Both the position numbers and the translations under genes were made by a program. A DNA stretch of 64,000 bases from an uncultured Pelagibacteraceae bacterium (GTDB taxonomy: Bacteria; Pseudomonadota; Alphaproteobacteria; Pelagibacterales; Pelagibacteraceae), in contig CACADE010000002.1 in NCBI GenBank assembly GCA_902531175.1, forward strand, positions 62,001 to 126,000, given 5' to 3'. Positions 28,389 to 36,935 of this stretch are shown in pieces (within the stretch, counting starts at the first letter, position 1; each line of letters opens with the position of its first letter). The notes under the pieces were generated by a model. The model saw only the letters and a list, made by a program, of their open reading frames with translations. It ran no database searches and was not told the DNA's origin.

Positions 28389-29138
28389 ATGACAAATAAT
28401 AATATGATCTTTATAGCTAATTGGAAGATGAATGGAGGAAAAAGTCACATCTCTGGCATTAATAAAACCATAAAATTTTTAAGAAAATCAAAAAATAAAA
28501 ATATTCAAATTATTTACTGTCCACCATTTACTCTAATTTCATTGATTAAAAATAAAGTAAAAAACACTAAAATTAAAGTAGGTGCTCAGAACCTTTCCCA
28601 ACTAAATGATTATGGAGCATTTACAGGATCTGTAAATTCTAAATTAATTAAGTCAGCAGGAGGTGAGTATGTAATTGTTGGTCATTCTGAAATTAGAAAT
28701 CAAGAAAATGATATACTAATAAATAAAAAAATTCATTCAGCACTTAAAGAAAAATTAAAAGTAATTCTTTGCATTGGGGAAACATATAAAGAAAAAAAAA
28801 ATAATAAAACTCTCTCAGTACTTAAAAGACAAATAACCATTGCATTAAAGAATATAAAAAAAGTCAATAATATTATTTTTGCATATGAACCTAGATGGTC
28901 CATCGGAACTGGAAAAATACCAAAATCATCTGAGTTAAGAAAAAACTTTAGAAACATAAATAATATAATTAGCAAATTAAAAAAAAATCAAAAATACAAA
29001 ATTATCTATGGAGGATCCGTTAATTCTAAAAATGTATCAGAGTTAAAAAAAATTAATGATTTAAAAGGATTTTTAATAGGAAGCGCTTCTTTGAGAGCAA
29101 AAAATTTTATTGATATAATTAAAAAATCAACTAATTAA
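28389..29138 (+). CDS. tpiA: Triosephosphate isomerase
   Basis: Interconverts dihydroxyacetone phosphate and glyceraldehyde 3-phosphate. Catalytic elements: IANWKMNG (Lys), VGHSEIR (His), AYEPRWSIGTGK (Glu) and the phosphate loop YGGSVN. 249 residues from the ATG at 28389; the ATG at 28404 is a possible alternative, five codons in, as both fit the family. No clear Shine-Dalgarno before either. First gene of the conserved tpiA-secG-pyrG-kdsA-eno run. Confidence 0.95.
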   Translation: MTNNNMIFIANWKMNGGKSHISGINKTIKFLRKSKNKNIQIIYCPPFTLISLIKNKVKNTKIKVGAQNLSQLNDYGAFTGSVNSKLIKSAGGEYVIVGHSEIRNQENDILINKKIHSALKEKLKVILCIGETYKEKKNNKTLSVLKRQITIALKNIKKVNNIIFAYEPRWSIGTGKIPKSSELRKNFRNINNIISKLKKNQKYKIIYGGSVNSKNVSELKKINDLKGFLIGSASLRAKNFIDIIKKSTN

Positions 29139-29143
29139 ACCTC

Positions 29144-29443
29144 GTGGAAAATATACTTTTAATAATTAATATTATTCTTGCAGCTATTTTGGTTGTTTTA
29201 GTTTTATTTCAAAAATCTGAGGGTGGTGCATTAGGTATTGGGGTGTCCCAAGATAATTTTATGCTTTCAAGATCTGCAGGAAATTTTTTAACTAAAGCTA
29301 CAGCAATAATTGCTACTTTATTTATAATATGTAGTCTGTGTTTAACGATTCTTTCCAGAGGTGAATTAACACCCACAACATCAGTTTTAGATAAAATAGA
29401 GGAAACTGATGATGCTCCAAAGGTTCCAGATAGCAATAATTAA
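29144..29443 (+). CDS. secG: Preprotein translocase subunit SecG
   Basis: Small membrane subunit of the Sec channel. 99 residues starting at GTG (MENILLIINIILA), two membrane helices (about 2-22 and 50-70) with the typical loop QKSEGGALGIG between them, and an acidic C-terminal tail. It follows tpiA by 5 bases, as in other alphaproteobacteria. Confidence 0.92.
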   Translation: MENILLIINIILAAILVVLVLFQKSEGGALGIGVSQDNFMLSRSAGNFLTKATAIIATLFIICSLCLTILSRGELTPTTSVLDKIEETDDAPKVPDSNN

Positions 29444-29483
29444 CACTTTAAATTTTTAAGTTTTAGGTCTATAAGATACTTCC

Positions 29484-31106
29484 ATGGCGCGATATATTTT
29501 TGTCACTGGCGGCGTGGTTTCATCACTTGGAAAAGGTTTATCCTCAGCATCTCTTGCATATTTATTAAAGTCACAAGGTTATAAAGTCAGGATACGTAAA
29601 ATGGATCCATATTTAAATGTTGATCCAGGAACAATGAGTCCTTTTCAACATGGAGAGGTATTTGTTACTGATGATGGTGCAGAAACTGACTTAGATTTAG
29701 GACATTACGAAAGATTTACAAATATTTCATCAAAACAATCGGATAACATTACTACAGGTAAAATTTATAGTGATGTAATCAAAAAAGAGAGACAAGGGGG
29801 TTATCTAGGTAAGACAGTTCAAGTCATTCCACACATAACAGATAGAATAAAAAAATTTATTAGCAAAGACATTAGTAATGAAGATTTTGTAATTTGTGAA
29901 ATTGGTGGAACTGTTGGTGACATAGAAAGCTTACCGTTTCTAGAAGCTATAAGACAATTCTCAAATGATCATGGAAGGTCTAGAACATTATTTGTTCATT
30001 TAACTTTAGTACCATTTATGAAATCTTCTGATGAGATAAAAACTAAACCTACACAACATAGTGTTAAAGAATTAAGAAGTATCGGTATACAGCCAGATAT
30101 TGTGATATGTAGATCCGAGCAGCATATACCCTTAGAACAAAGAAAAAAAATATCTTTATTTTGTAATGTAGATATTAAAAATGTTATTGAGACTGTTGAT
30201 GTTAGGACAATTTATGAAGCTCCAATTAGTTTTTTTAACCAAAAATTAGATAAACAAGTCTTAAAATATTTTAAAATAAAATCAAAAAAGAAACCCAATT
30301 TAAATCCATGGAAAAATATCACCTCTACTGTTCTTAAAAATAATAAAGTAATTAACATTGGAATAATAGGCAAATATGTAAACTTGAAAGACGCATATAA
30401 ATCTTTAGATGAAGCATTAACGCACGGTGGCATAGCAAATAATGTAAAAGTTAATTTGGTAAGAATTGAATCTGATAAACTAAAAAAAAATGAAATAAGC
30501 AAAAAACTTAAAAGTGTTTCTGGAATTTTAATACCAGGTGGATTTGGCAAAAGAGGAACAGAAGGGAAGATTGCAGCAATTAAATATGCAAGAGAAAAAA
30601 AAATACCCTTTTTTGGTATTTGTTTTGGAATGCAAATGGCAATCATTGAATTTGCCAGAAACAAATTAAATATTAAAAATGCTGGATCCACAGAGCTTGA
30701 TAAAAAATGCTATCCTGTTATTGGATTAATCAATGAATGGAACAGAAATGGAAAAGTCTTTAAGGGCACAGAAAAAAACTTAGGTGGAACAATGAGATTA
30801 GGGCTTTATACAGCTAAACTAAAAAATAATTCTGCCATAAAAAAGATTTATAAATCAAATGAAATAAAAGAAAGACACAGACATAGATATGAAGTTAATA
30901 ATAACCAAAGATCGAAATTTGAAAAAAAAGGATTAATATTTTCGGGCATGTCTCCAGATAACAAATTACCTGAAATAATTGAGCTAAAAAATCATCCTTG
31001 GTTTGTTGGTGTTCAATTTCATCCAGAGTTTAAATCAAGACCATTATCACCACATCCATTATTTAAATCATTTATAAAAGCTTCAAAAAATTACCATGGA
31101 AAATAG
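29484..31106 (+). CDS. pyrG: CTP synthase
   Basis: Makes CTP from UTP, ATP and glutamine. 540 residues. N-terminal synthetase domain with FVTGGVVSSLGKGLSSASLA and MDPYLNVDPGTMSPFQHGEV; C-terminal glutaminase with nucleophile motif FFGICFGMQ and triad motif VQFHPEFKSRP. Forty bases separate it from secG, and it overlaps kdsA by 11 bases. Confidence 0.97.
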   Translation: MARYIFVTGGVVSSLGKGLSSASLAYLLKSQGYKVRIRKMDPYLNVDPGTMSPFQHGEVFVTDDGAETDLDLGHYERFTNISSKQSDNITTGKIYSDVIKKERQGGYLGKTVQVIPHITDRIKKFISKDISNEDFVICEIGGTVGDIESLPFLEAIRQFSNDHGRSRTLFVHLTLVPFMKSSDEIKTKPTQHSVKELRSIGIQPDIVICRSEQHIPLEQRKKISLFCNVDIKNVIETVDVRTIYEAPISFFNQKLDKQVLKYFKIKSKKKPNLNPWKNITSTVLKNNKVINIGIIGKYVNLKDAYKSLDEALTHGGIANNVKVNLVRIESDKLKKNEISKKLKSVSGILIPGGFGKRGTEGKIAAIKYAREKKIPFFGICFGMQMAIIEFARNKLNIKNAGSTELDKKCYPVIGLINEWNRNGKVFKGTEKNLGGTMRLGLYTAKLKNNSAIKKIYKSNEIKERHRHRYEVNNNQRSKFEKKGLIFSGMSPDNKLPEIIELKNHPWFVGVQFHPEFKSRPLSPHPLFKSFIKASKNYHGK

Positions 31107-31929
31107 AGTTGTTAAATGTCAGGATTTAAATATTTCTAACTCAAATAAAATTTGTTTAATAGCAGGACCATGCCAACTAGAAACTGAGCAACATGCTTTG
31201 GACATGGCAGGGGAAATAAAAAATATTACTGACAAATATAAAATTGGATTTATATACAAAACATCATTTGATAAAGCCAATAGAACAAGTCTTAAAGGTA
31301 AAAGAGGAGCTGGATTAGAAAAATCTTTACCAGTTTTTGATAAAATAAAAAATCAAATAAAAGTCCCTGTCCTTACTGATATTCACAATGAGGAGCAATG
31401 CTCAATTGTTGCGCCACATGTTGACGTTTTACAAATTCCTGCATTCTTATGTCGACAAACAGATTTATTAGTTGCCGCTGCAAAAACAAAAAAAATCATC
31501 AATGTGAAAAAGGGTCAGTTTTTAGCTCCATGGGATATGGTAAATGTAACAAAAAAAATATCTGAATCAGGAAATAATAATATTCTTGTAACAGAGAGAG
31601 GGGCTAGTTTTGGATATAATACTTTAGTAACAGATATGAGATCAATACCCATAATGGCAAAAAATGGTTATCCGATTGTTTTTGATGCCACTCATTCAGT
31701 TCAGCAACCAGGTGGTCAGGGAGATAAAAGTGGTGGACAAAGAGAATTTGTTGAACATTTATCTAGAGCAGCTGTAGCAGTGGGTGTTGCTTCAATTTTT
31801 ATAGAAACACATCAAGATCCTGATAATGCTCCTTCTGATGGTCCAAATATGGTTCCACTTTATAAATTAGATAATCTTATTAATCAGATTGTAGAAATAG
31901 ATAATCTAGTAAAAAAAAATAATGTCTAA
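31096..31929 (+). CDS. kdsA: 3-deoxy-8-phosphooctulonate synthase
   Basis: Makes KDO 8-phosphate for lipopolysaccharide core. 277 residues; LIAGPCQLETEQHALDMA, YKTSFDKANRTS, LTDIHNEEQC, QIPAFLCRQTDLL and VFDATHSVQQPGG are family signatures. It overlaps pyrG by 11 and eno by 8 bases. With the lipid A genes at 16765-20946 it shows that this organism makes a KDO-containing outer leaflet. Confidence 0.96.
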   Translation: MENRVVKCQDLNISNSNKICLIAGPCQLETEQHALDMAGEIKNITDKYKIGFIYKTSFDKANRTSLKGKRGAGLEKSLPVFDKIKNQIKVPVLTDIHNEEQCSIVAPHVDVLQIPAFLCRQTDLLVAAAKTKKIINVKKGQFLAPWDMVNVTKKISESGNNNILVTERGASFGYNTLVTDMRSIPIMAKNGYPIVFDATHSVQQPGGQGDKSGGQREFVEHLSRAAVAVGVASIFIETHQDPDNAPSDGPNMVPLYKLDNLINQIVEIDNLVKKNNV

Positions 31930-33181
31930 AATTTCTAAAGTTATTGCAAGACAAGTTTTTGATAGTAGAGGAAATCCAACTATAGAAACGGAAGTATTTG
32001 TAAAAGATATTAGTGCATCAGCAATTTGTCCATCTGGAGCATCAACTGGAACTTACGAAGCTTTCGAAAAAAGAGATATTAAAAATAAAAAATATCTTGG
32101 AAAAAGTGTTTTAAAACCTGTTGAATTTATAAATAAGGTAATATCGAATAAGTTAAAAAATTTTAATGTTCATCAACAAGAAAAAATAGATAATTTATTA
32201 ATAAGACTTGACGGTACAAAACAAAAAAAAAGAGTTGGAGCTAATGCAATTCTATCAGTTTCAATAGCTGTTAAAAAATTATCATCTAAAATTAAAAAAA
32301 TTCCAATTTATAAAAATTTATTAATAAATAAAAATTTTAAATTACCTTACCCCTTAATGAATATAATTAATGGAGGTGCACACGCAAATAATGGTCTCAG
32401 AATCCAAGAGTTTATGATAAGACCAGATAAAGCTAAATCTTTTTCTGAAGGTGTTAGAATGTGTTTTATTGTGATTAATAAATTAAGACATTTGATTAAA
32501 AAAATGGGCCATTCCACTTCTGTAGGAGATGAAGGTGGGTTCGCTCCAATGATAAATGATAATGAAAGCGCACTTAAACTTATTGTAAAAGCTATAAATT
32601 TATCAGGTTTTAAAAATGGAAAAGACGTAGTTATTTGTCTGGACGTTGCAGCGAATGAGTTACTTAAAAATAAAAAATATTCAATTCACTCTAAAAAATA
32701 CACCAGTGTAGATGAATCTATAAAAAATTATCTTAGACTTGTGCAAAAATACAAAATTATGTCTATTGAAGACCCATTTGGTGAAAACGATTGGTCAGCT
32801 TGGACAAAGCTTTTAAATAAAACAAATAATAAATTACAAATTGTTGGAGATGATCTGTTTGTTACAAATTTAGAACGATTGAAAATTGGTTTTTTAAATA
32901 TTTCAGCTAATTCAATATTAATTAAATTAAATCAAATTGGTACTGTCACAGAAACACTAGAGGTTATAAAATTTGCAAAATTAATTGGTTATAAAACCAT
33001 AATTTCACATAGATCCGGTGATAGCGAGGATACATTTATTGCAGATTTTGCTGTAGGAACTGATTCTAATCAGATTAAAACTGGGTCATTAGCGAGATCT
33101 GAGAGAGTTTCAAAATATAACCAATTATTAAGAATTGAGCAAGAACTTGGAAAAAAATCAAAAATGCATAGTCTTAATTAA
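31922..33181 (+). CDS. eno: Enolase
   Basis: Converts 2-phosphoglycerate to phosphoenolpyruvate, the KdsA co-substrate. 419 residues. ARQVFDSRGNPTIE at the N terminus, PSGASTGTYEA, GDEGGFAP (catalytic Glu), metal ligands in the CLDVAANE, EDPFGENDW and GDDLFVTN segments, and SHRSGDSEDTFIADFAVG. It overlaps kdsA and touches the ftsB-like gene by one base. Confidence 0.96.
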   Translation: MSKISKVIARQVFDSRGNPTIETEVFVKDISASAICPSGASTGTYEAFEKRDIKNKKYLGKSVLKPVEFINKVISNKLKNFNVHQQEKIDNLLIRLDGTKQKKRVGANAILSVSIAVKKLSSKIKKIPIYKNLLINKNFKLPYPLMNIINGGAHANNGLRIQEFMIRPDKAKSFSEGVRMCFIVINKLRHLIKKMGHSTSVGDEGGFAPMINDNESALKLIVKAINLSGFKNGKDVVICLDVAANELLKNKKYSIHSKKYTSVDESIKNYLRLVQKYKIMSIEDPFGENDWSAWTKLLNKTNNKLQIVGDDLFVTNLERLKIGFLNISANSILIKLNQIGTVTETLEVIKFAKLIGYKTIISHRSGDSEDTFIADFAVGTDSNQIKTGSLARSERVSKYNQLLRIEQELGKKSKMHSLN

Positions 33182-33486
33182 TGTTTGAAAAAATAAAAAA
33201 AAATTATTTTATTTTAATTATTACATTTCTATTTATTTATTTTTTTTTTAATTTATTAGGTGGTGATAGAGGACTAATTTCTTATTTAAAAAAAAAAGAA
33301 ATTTATGAAGAATTAAAGTTAAAACAAACAGATTTAAATTTTAAAATTCAAGAATTGGAACACAAAAACTCTTTATTAACCAAAGATATAGACCTTGATT
33401 TTATTGAAGTTTTGATACGAGACAAATTTTTGTTTGGAAAAGACGGAGAGACTACTTATATACTAATAGATGATGGACAAAATTAG
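33181..33486 (+). CDS. FtsB/DivIC-like septum formation protein
   Basis: 101 residues: short cytoplasmic start, one membrane helix (about 10-27), then a coiled coil (about 40-70, ending near [12 protein letters not shown]) and a short acidic tail. This is the layout of the FtsB/DivIC family, which bridges FtsL and FtsQ in the divisome. The position after eno is the usual alphaproteobacterial one. The pyruvate dehydrogenase genes that normally follow are absent; lipA starts 17 bases inside this gene. Confidence 0.8.
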   Translation: MFEKIKKNYFILIITFLFIYFFFNLLGGDRGLISYLKKKEIYEELKLKQTDLNFKIQELEHKNSLLTKDIDLDFIEVLIRDKFLFGKDGETTYILIDDGQN

Positions 33487-34396
33487 ACCTAGACACCCTG
33501 AAAAAGTTAAAAATCCAGTTAATCCAATTAAAAAGAAACCTGCTTGGATTAGATCTAAACTATCAGACAGTAAGGAATTTTTTCTAACCAAAACTGTTGT
33601 TAATCAAAATAACTTAGTCACTGTTTGCCAAGAAGCAAACTGTCCAAATATCACCGAATGTTGGAGTAAAAGGCACGCAACATTTATGATAATGGGTGAC
33701 ACTTGCACAAGAGCTTGTGCGTTTTGCGATGTAAAAACTGGGAAACCAGAAAAATTGGATCAATTTGAACCAGTAAAAATTGCAAATGCAGTAAAAAAAT
33801 TAAACTTAAGACATGTAGTAATTACATCAGTTGATAGAGATGATTTACCTGACGGTGGATCTACTCATTTTAAAGAAGTTGTAGAAATTACCAGAAAAAA
33901 AAATCCAAATACTACTATAGAAGTCTTAACGCCAGATTTTCTTAGAAAAGGCGAATCTTATAAAATTATTTTAAGCGCAAACCCTGACGTTTTTAATCAT
34001 AATATTGAAACTGTTCCAAGGTTATACGTAAAGGTTAGACCTGGTGCTAGATATTTTTCATCTTTAGAACTTCTTAAAAATGCAAAAAAAGATAATAATC
34101 AAGTTTTTACTAAGTCAGGCATAATGGTTGGTTTGGGTGAGGAAAAAGATGAAGTAATCCAAGTAATGGATGATTTAAGATCTGCAGATGTTGATTTTTT
34201 AACAATCGGTCAATACCTTCAACCAACAGTAAAACATCATCCTTTAGATAGATATTATCATCCAGATGAATTTAAAGATTTAGAAATAATAGCAAAGTCA
34301 AAGGGTTTTTTATTAGTTTCATCTTCTCCATTAACTAGATCTTCATATCATGCCGATGAAGATTTTGCCAAATTAAAACAAAACAGACATAATTAA
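33470..34396 (+). CDS. lipA: Lipoyl synthase
   Basis: Radical-SAM enzyme inserting two sulfurs into octanoyl groups on lipoyl domains. Both clusters are visible: the auxiliary-cluster Cys residues in [12 protein letters not shown] and the SAM-cluster CTRACAFC. 308 residues. Two adjacent ATGs (33470, 33473) are possible starts. The overlap with the ftsB-like gene suggests one operon. The enzymes that use lipoate are not in this window. Confidence 0.96.
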   Translation: MMDKIRPRHPEKVKNPVNPIKKKPAWIRSKLSDSKEFFLTKTVVNQNNLVTVCQEANCPNITECWSKRHATFMIMGDTCTRACAFCDVKTGKPEKLDQFEPVKIANAVKKLNLRHVVITSVDRDDLPDGGSTHFKEVVEITRKKNPNTTIEVLTPDFLRKGESYKIILSANPDVFNHNIETVPRLYVKVRPGARYFSSLELLKNAKKDNNQVFTKSGIMVGLGEEKDEVIQVMDDLRSADVDFLTIGQYLQPTVKHHPLDRYYHPDEFKDLEIIAKSKGFLLVSSSPLTRSSYHADEDFAKLKQNRHN

Positions 34397-34400
34397 TTGA

Positions 34401-34838
34401 ATGCCAAAAGCATCTGTAACGCGATTAATAGAACGCGATAAAAAAACACTTATTAATTTTGTTTTAGATATTGAAAAGTATCCTGAATTTATTCCCTTTT
34501 GTATAGATTCTAAGGTTTATGAGAAAAAAGAAGTTAAAGATTGTATAAAAATTATTGCAGATTTAACTATTGGTAAAAAACCTTTTACTGACACTTATAA
34601 AAGTGATGTTATATATGATAAAAAAAATGATCATATCCATGTGACTAATATTGATGGTCCTTTGAATTATTTAGAAAATAATTGGAGATTTGTCGAGAAA
34701 GATAATTTTACAGAAGTTCATTTTGATGTCGATTTTGAAATTAAGAATAAATTTCTTAATATTATAATGTCAAAATCCTTTCAATATGGGCTTGATAAAA
34801 TAGCTGATGCATTTCAAAAAAGAGCTGAAAGTTTGTAA
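34401..34838 (+). CDS. START-like polyketide cyclase/dehydrase protein, RatA/Coq10 type
   Basis: 145 residues with the opening VTRLIERDKKTLINFVLDIEKYPEFIPFC, typical of the Coq10/RatA family, which binds ubiquinone-like lipids or (E. coli RatA) acts on ribosomes. It lies 4 bases after lipA, a placement seen in many alphaproteobacteria. Ubiquinone-related function is the more likely, but this is inference from the family. It ends 7 bases from the convergent pncC-type gene. Confidence 0.82.
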   Translation: MPKASVTRLIERDKKTLINFVLDIEKYPEFIPFCIDSKVYEKKEVKDCIKIIADLTIGKKPFTDTYKSDVIYDKKNDHIHVTNIDGPLNYLENNWRFVEKDNFTEVHFDVDFEIKNKFLNIIMSKSFQYGLDKIADAFQKRAESL

Positions 34839-34845
34839 TTTATAA

Positions 34846-35310
34846 CTAAATAATTTTTATCAACAAATTAATACATTTTTTAACTGTATTACTTTGTATT
34901 ATTGATCTATTCTTTTTTCCAAATAAATTTTTTATAATAAAAATTTTATTTCCCGCCTTAATTCCAATAAATACAAGACCTATAGGTTTATATTTTGTAC
35001 CACCTTTAGGACCAGCAACACCTGTAATTGATACGTTGATTTTACTTTTTGATAATTTTGATAAATTTTCTACCATTGCTCTACAACATTCTTGACTTAC
35101 AGCTCCATACTTATCAATTACTTTTTTGTTAACATTCAGAATATTTATTTTTGCATTATTTGAGTATGTAATTAATCCCATTTTAAAATACTTTGACGAA
35201 CCACTTAATGTAGTTAATTTACTTGATAATAAACCACCTGTACAAGATTCTGCTACAGATATAGTGATTTTATTCTTTATCAATTTTTTGTGCAATTTAT
35301 TAATACTCAT
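34846..35310 (-). CDS. pncC: CinA C-terminal-type nicotinamide-nucleotide amidase
   Basis: Deamidates nicotinamide mononucleotide to recycle NAD by-products. 154 residues, comprising only the C-terminal CinA domain: SVAESCTGGLLSSKLTTLSGSS at residue 18 onward and SITGVAGPKGGTKYKPIGLVFIG. No N-terminal molybdopterin-binding domain. It touches pgpA by one base, so these minus-strand genes form an operon with ispDF. Confidence 0.88.
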   Translation of the reverse strand: MSINKLHKKLIKNKITISVAESCTGGLLSSKLTTLSGSSKYFKMGLITYSNNAKINILNVNKKVIDKYGAVSQECCRAMVENLSKLSKSKINVSITGVAGPKGGTKYKPIGLVFIGIKAGNKIFIIKNLFGKKNRSIIQSNTVKKCINLLIKII

Positions 35311-35801
35311 TAAAACTTAAATGAAATAAGATATATGATTAACATTGTATATAGCCCAGCCATTATATCATCCATAATAATACCAAAAAAATTTTTATGC
35401 TTTTTATCAAAATAACTTACAGGAAATGGTTTAATAATATCAAAAAATCTAAAAACAACAAAAGATAAAAGATAATATATTTCTACTGGAATATTAATCA
35501 GATTTTTTGACGACAAATATACTATAAGTATAAGCGGCAATGCTTGACCTAACACTTCATCAATTACAATTTGTCTAGGGTCTTTATTTTCAAACTCAGT
35601 TTCTGAGTCCATGACAGCATAAAATGAATAAAAGAAAATTATAGAATATAATATTAATATATAATTTAGGTTTTTAAATTGTAATATTTCAAAAAATACA
35701 TAAAGAATTATCGTTGTACTTAATGATGTAAATGTCCCAGGTATTTTAGAAATATAACCATTACCAAAAAAGGTTGAAATTAATATATTGATCTTTTTCA
35801 T
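35310..35801 (-). CDS. pgpA: Phosphatidylglycerophosphatase A
   Basis: Dephosphorylates phosphatidylglycerol phosphate to phosphatidylglycerol, the substrate the PlcP-like enzyme at 56201 would later break down. 163 residues, polytopic membrane protein; FGNGYISKIPGTFTSL at the N terminus, DPRQIVIDEVLGQALPL and FFDIIKPFPVSYFDKKHKNFFGIIMDD are family motifs. A TTG at 35816 is in frame, but the ATG at 35801 gives MKKINILI and a classic ATGA overlap with the ispDF stop, so I prefer it. Confidence 0.92.
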   Translation of the reverse strand: MKKINILISTFFGNGYISKIPGTFTSLSTTIILYVFFEILQFKNLNYILILYSIIFFYSFYAVMDSETEFENKDPRQIVIDEVLGQALPLILIVYLSSKNLINIPVEIYYLLSFVVFRFFDIIKPFPVSYFDKKHKNFFGIIMDDIMAGLYTMLIIYLISFKF

Positions 35802-36898
35802 TTTGATAATGAGCAAATAACTTCACATGCAATGGCTTGCTCTTTCCCAATTATACCTAATTTTTCAACTGTTTTCCCTTTTAAATTTAAAAAATTTTTG
35901 TTTATAGAAAGCAATGTTGACAATGATTTTATTATTTTATTTCTGATTTTAGAAACTTTTGGATTTTCACATATTAAATTTATGTCTATGTTATTTATCG
36001 AAAAATTATTATCATTTAGCAATTTAATTACTGGCGTAAGCATATTCTTAGATCTGATGTTTTTAAATTTATTAGAATTACTTGGGAATAGAGTACCAAT
36101 ATCACTTTTTCTCATCGCACCTAATAATCCATCAATAATTGCATGCAGAATTACATCTCCATCAGAATGGCCTTTAAGACCTGAATGAAAAGGAATTTCC
36201 ACCCCTCCAAGAAAAAGTTTTTTATTTTTAACTAACCTATGTATATCGAAACCAATTCCATAATAGGTTTCTGATTTTAAGTATTTTAAATCTTCAACTG
36301 TTGTTATTTTAAAATTATTCTTATCCCCGAGGACAAACTTAATTTTCTTATTGTTATTTAAGTAAAGACTGGCTTCATCTGTAATTTTTTCTTTATTATT
36401 TTTATATAAATGAAAAAGTTCACTAAAATTAAAACACTGAGGTGTTTGAGTTAATAAGACTTTTTCACGATTTAAATTATTTATTTTAATATTATTTTTA
36501 TATTTTACTGAATTTTCTGAATTTAAATAAGGAACTACAGCACTATTTTTTTTTAAATTATTCTTTAATTTCTTCAATAAACTTATTGATAAATTTGGTC
36601 TTGCAGCATCATGAATATATACATTTTTAATTTTTTTATTCTTTAAATAATTGAGTGCATTTTTTGTAGAATTATGTCTCTCTATTCCTCCTTTTATTAC
36701 ATCTACACTTTTGTATTTTGTTTTTTTTATTTTTTTGTTTGTGACAACTAAAATTCTTTTAAATAATTTTGAGTCTTGAGCAATTTTTAATGAATGCTCA
36801 AATAAAGGCTTATTTTTATACGTTATAAATTGTTTATTAATTTTTGATTTAAATCTCTTACTTTTTCCTGCACTTAATAATATAAAGCAATCACTCAT
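35798..36898 (-). CDS. ispDF: Bifunctional MEP cytidylyltransferase / MECDP synthase IspDF
   Basis: Fusion of two MEP-pathway enzymes, typical of alphaproteobacteria. The IspD part (about residues 1-210) has FILLSAGKSKRFKSKINKQF, IHDAARP and TQTPQCF. The IspF part (about 213-366) has GIGFDIHRL (metal Asp 218 and His 220), LGGVEIPFHSGLKGHSDGDV and the late GKEQAIACEV. 366 residues. It heads the ispDF-pgpA-pncC operon. Only 37 AT-rich bases separate it from divergent ntrY, so the two promoters must overlap. Confidence 0.95.
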   Translation of the reverse strand: MSDCFILLSAGKSKRFKSKINKQFITYKNKPLFEHSLKIAQDSKLFKRILVVTNKKIKKTKYKSVDVIKGGIERHNSTKNALNYLKNKKIKNVYIHDAARPNLSISLLKKLKNNLKKNSAVVPYLNSENSVKYKNNIKINNLNREKVLLTQTPQCFNFSELFHLYKNNKEKITDEASLYLNNNKKIKFVLGDKNNFKITTVEDLKYLKSETYYGIGFDIHRLVKNKKLFLGGVEIPFHSGLKGHSDGDVILHAIIDGLLGAMRKSDIGTLFPSNSNKFKNIRSKNMLTPVIKLLNDNNFSINNIDINLICENPKVSKIRNKIIKSLSTLLSINKNFLNLKGKTVEKLGIIGKEQAIACEVICSLSK

Positions 36899-36935
36899 GT
36901 ATTTATTTATAAATTTTTATATATATTCATAGTTT

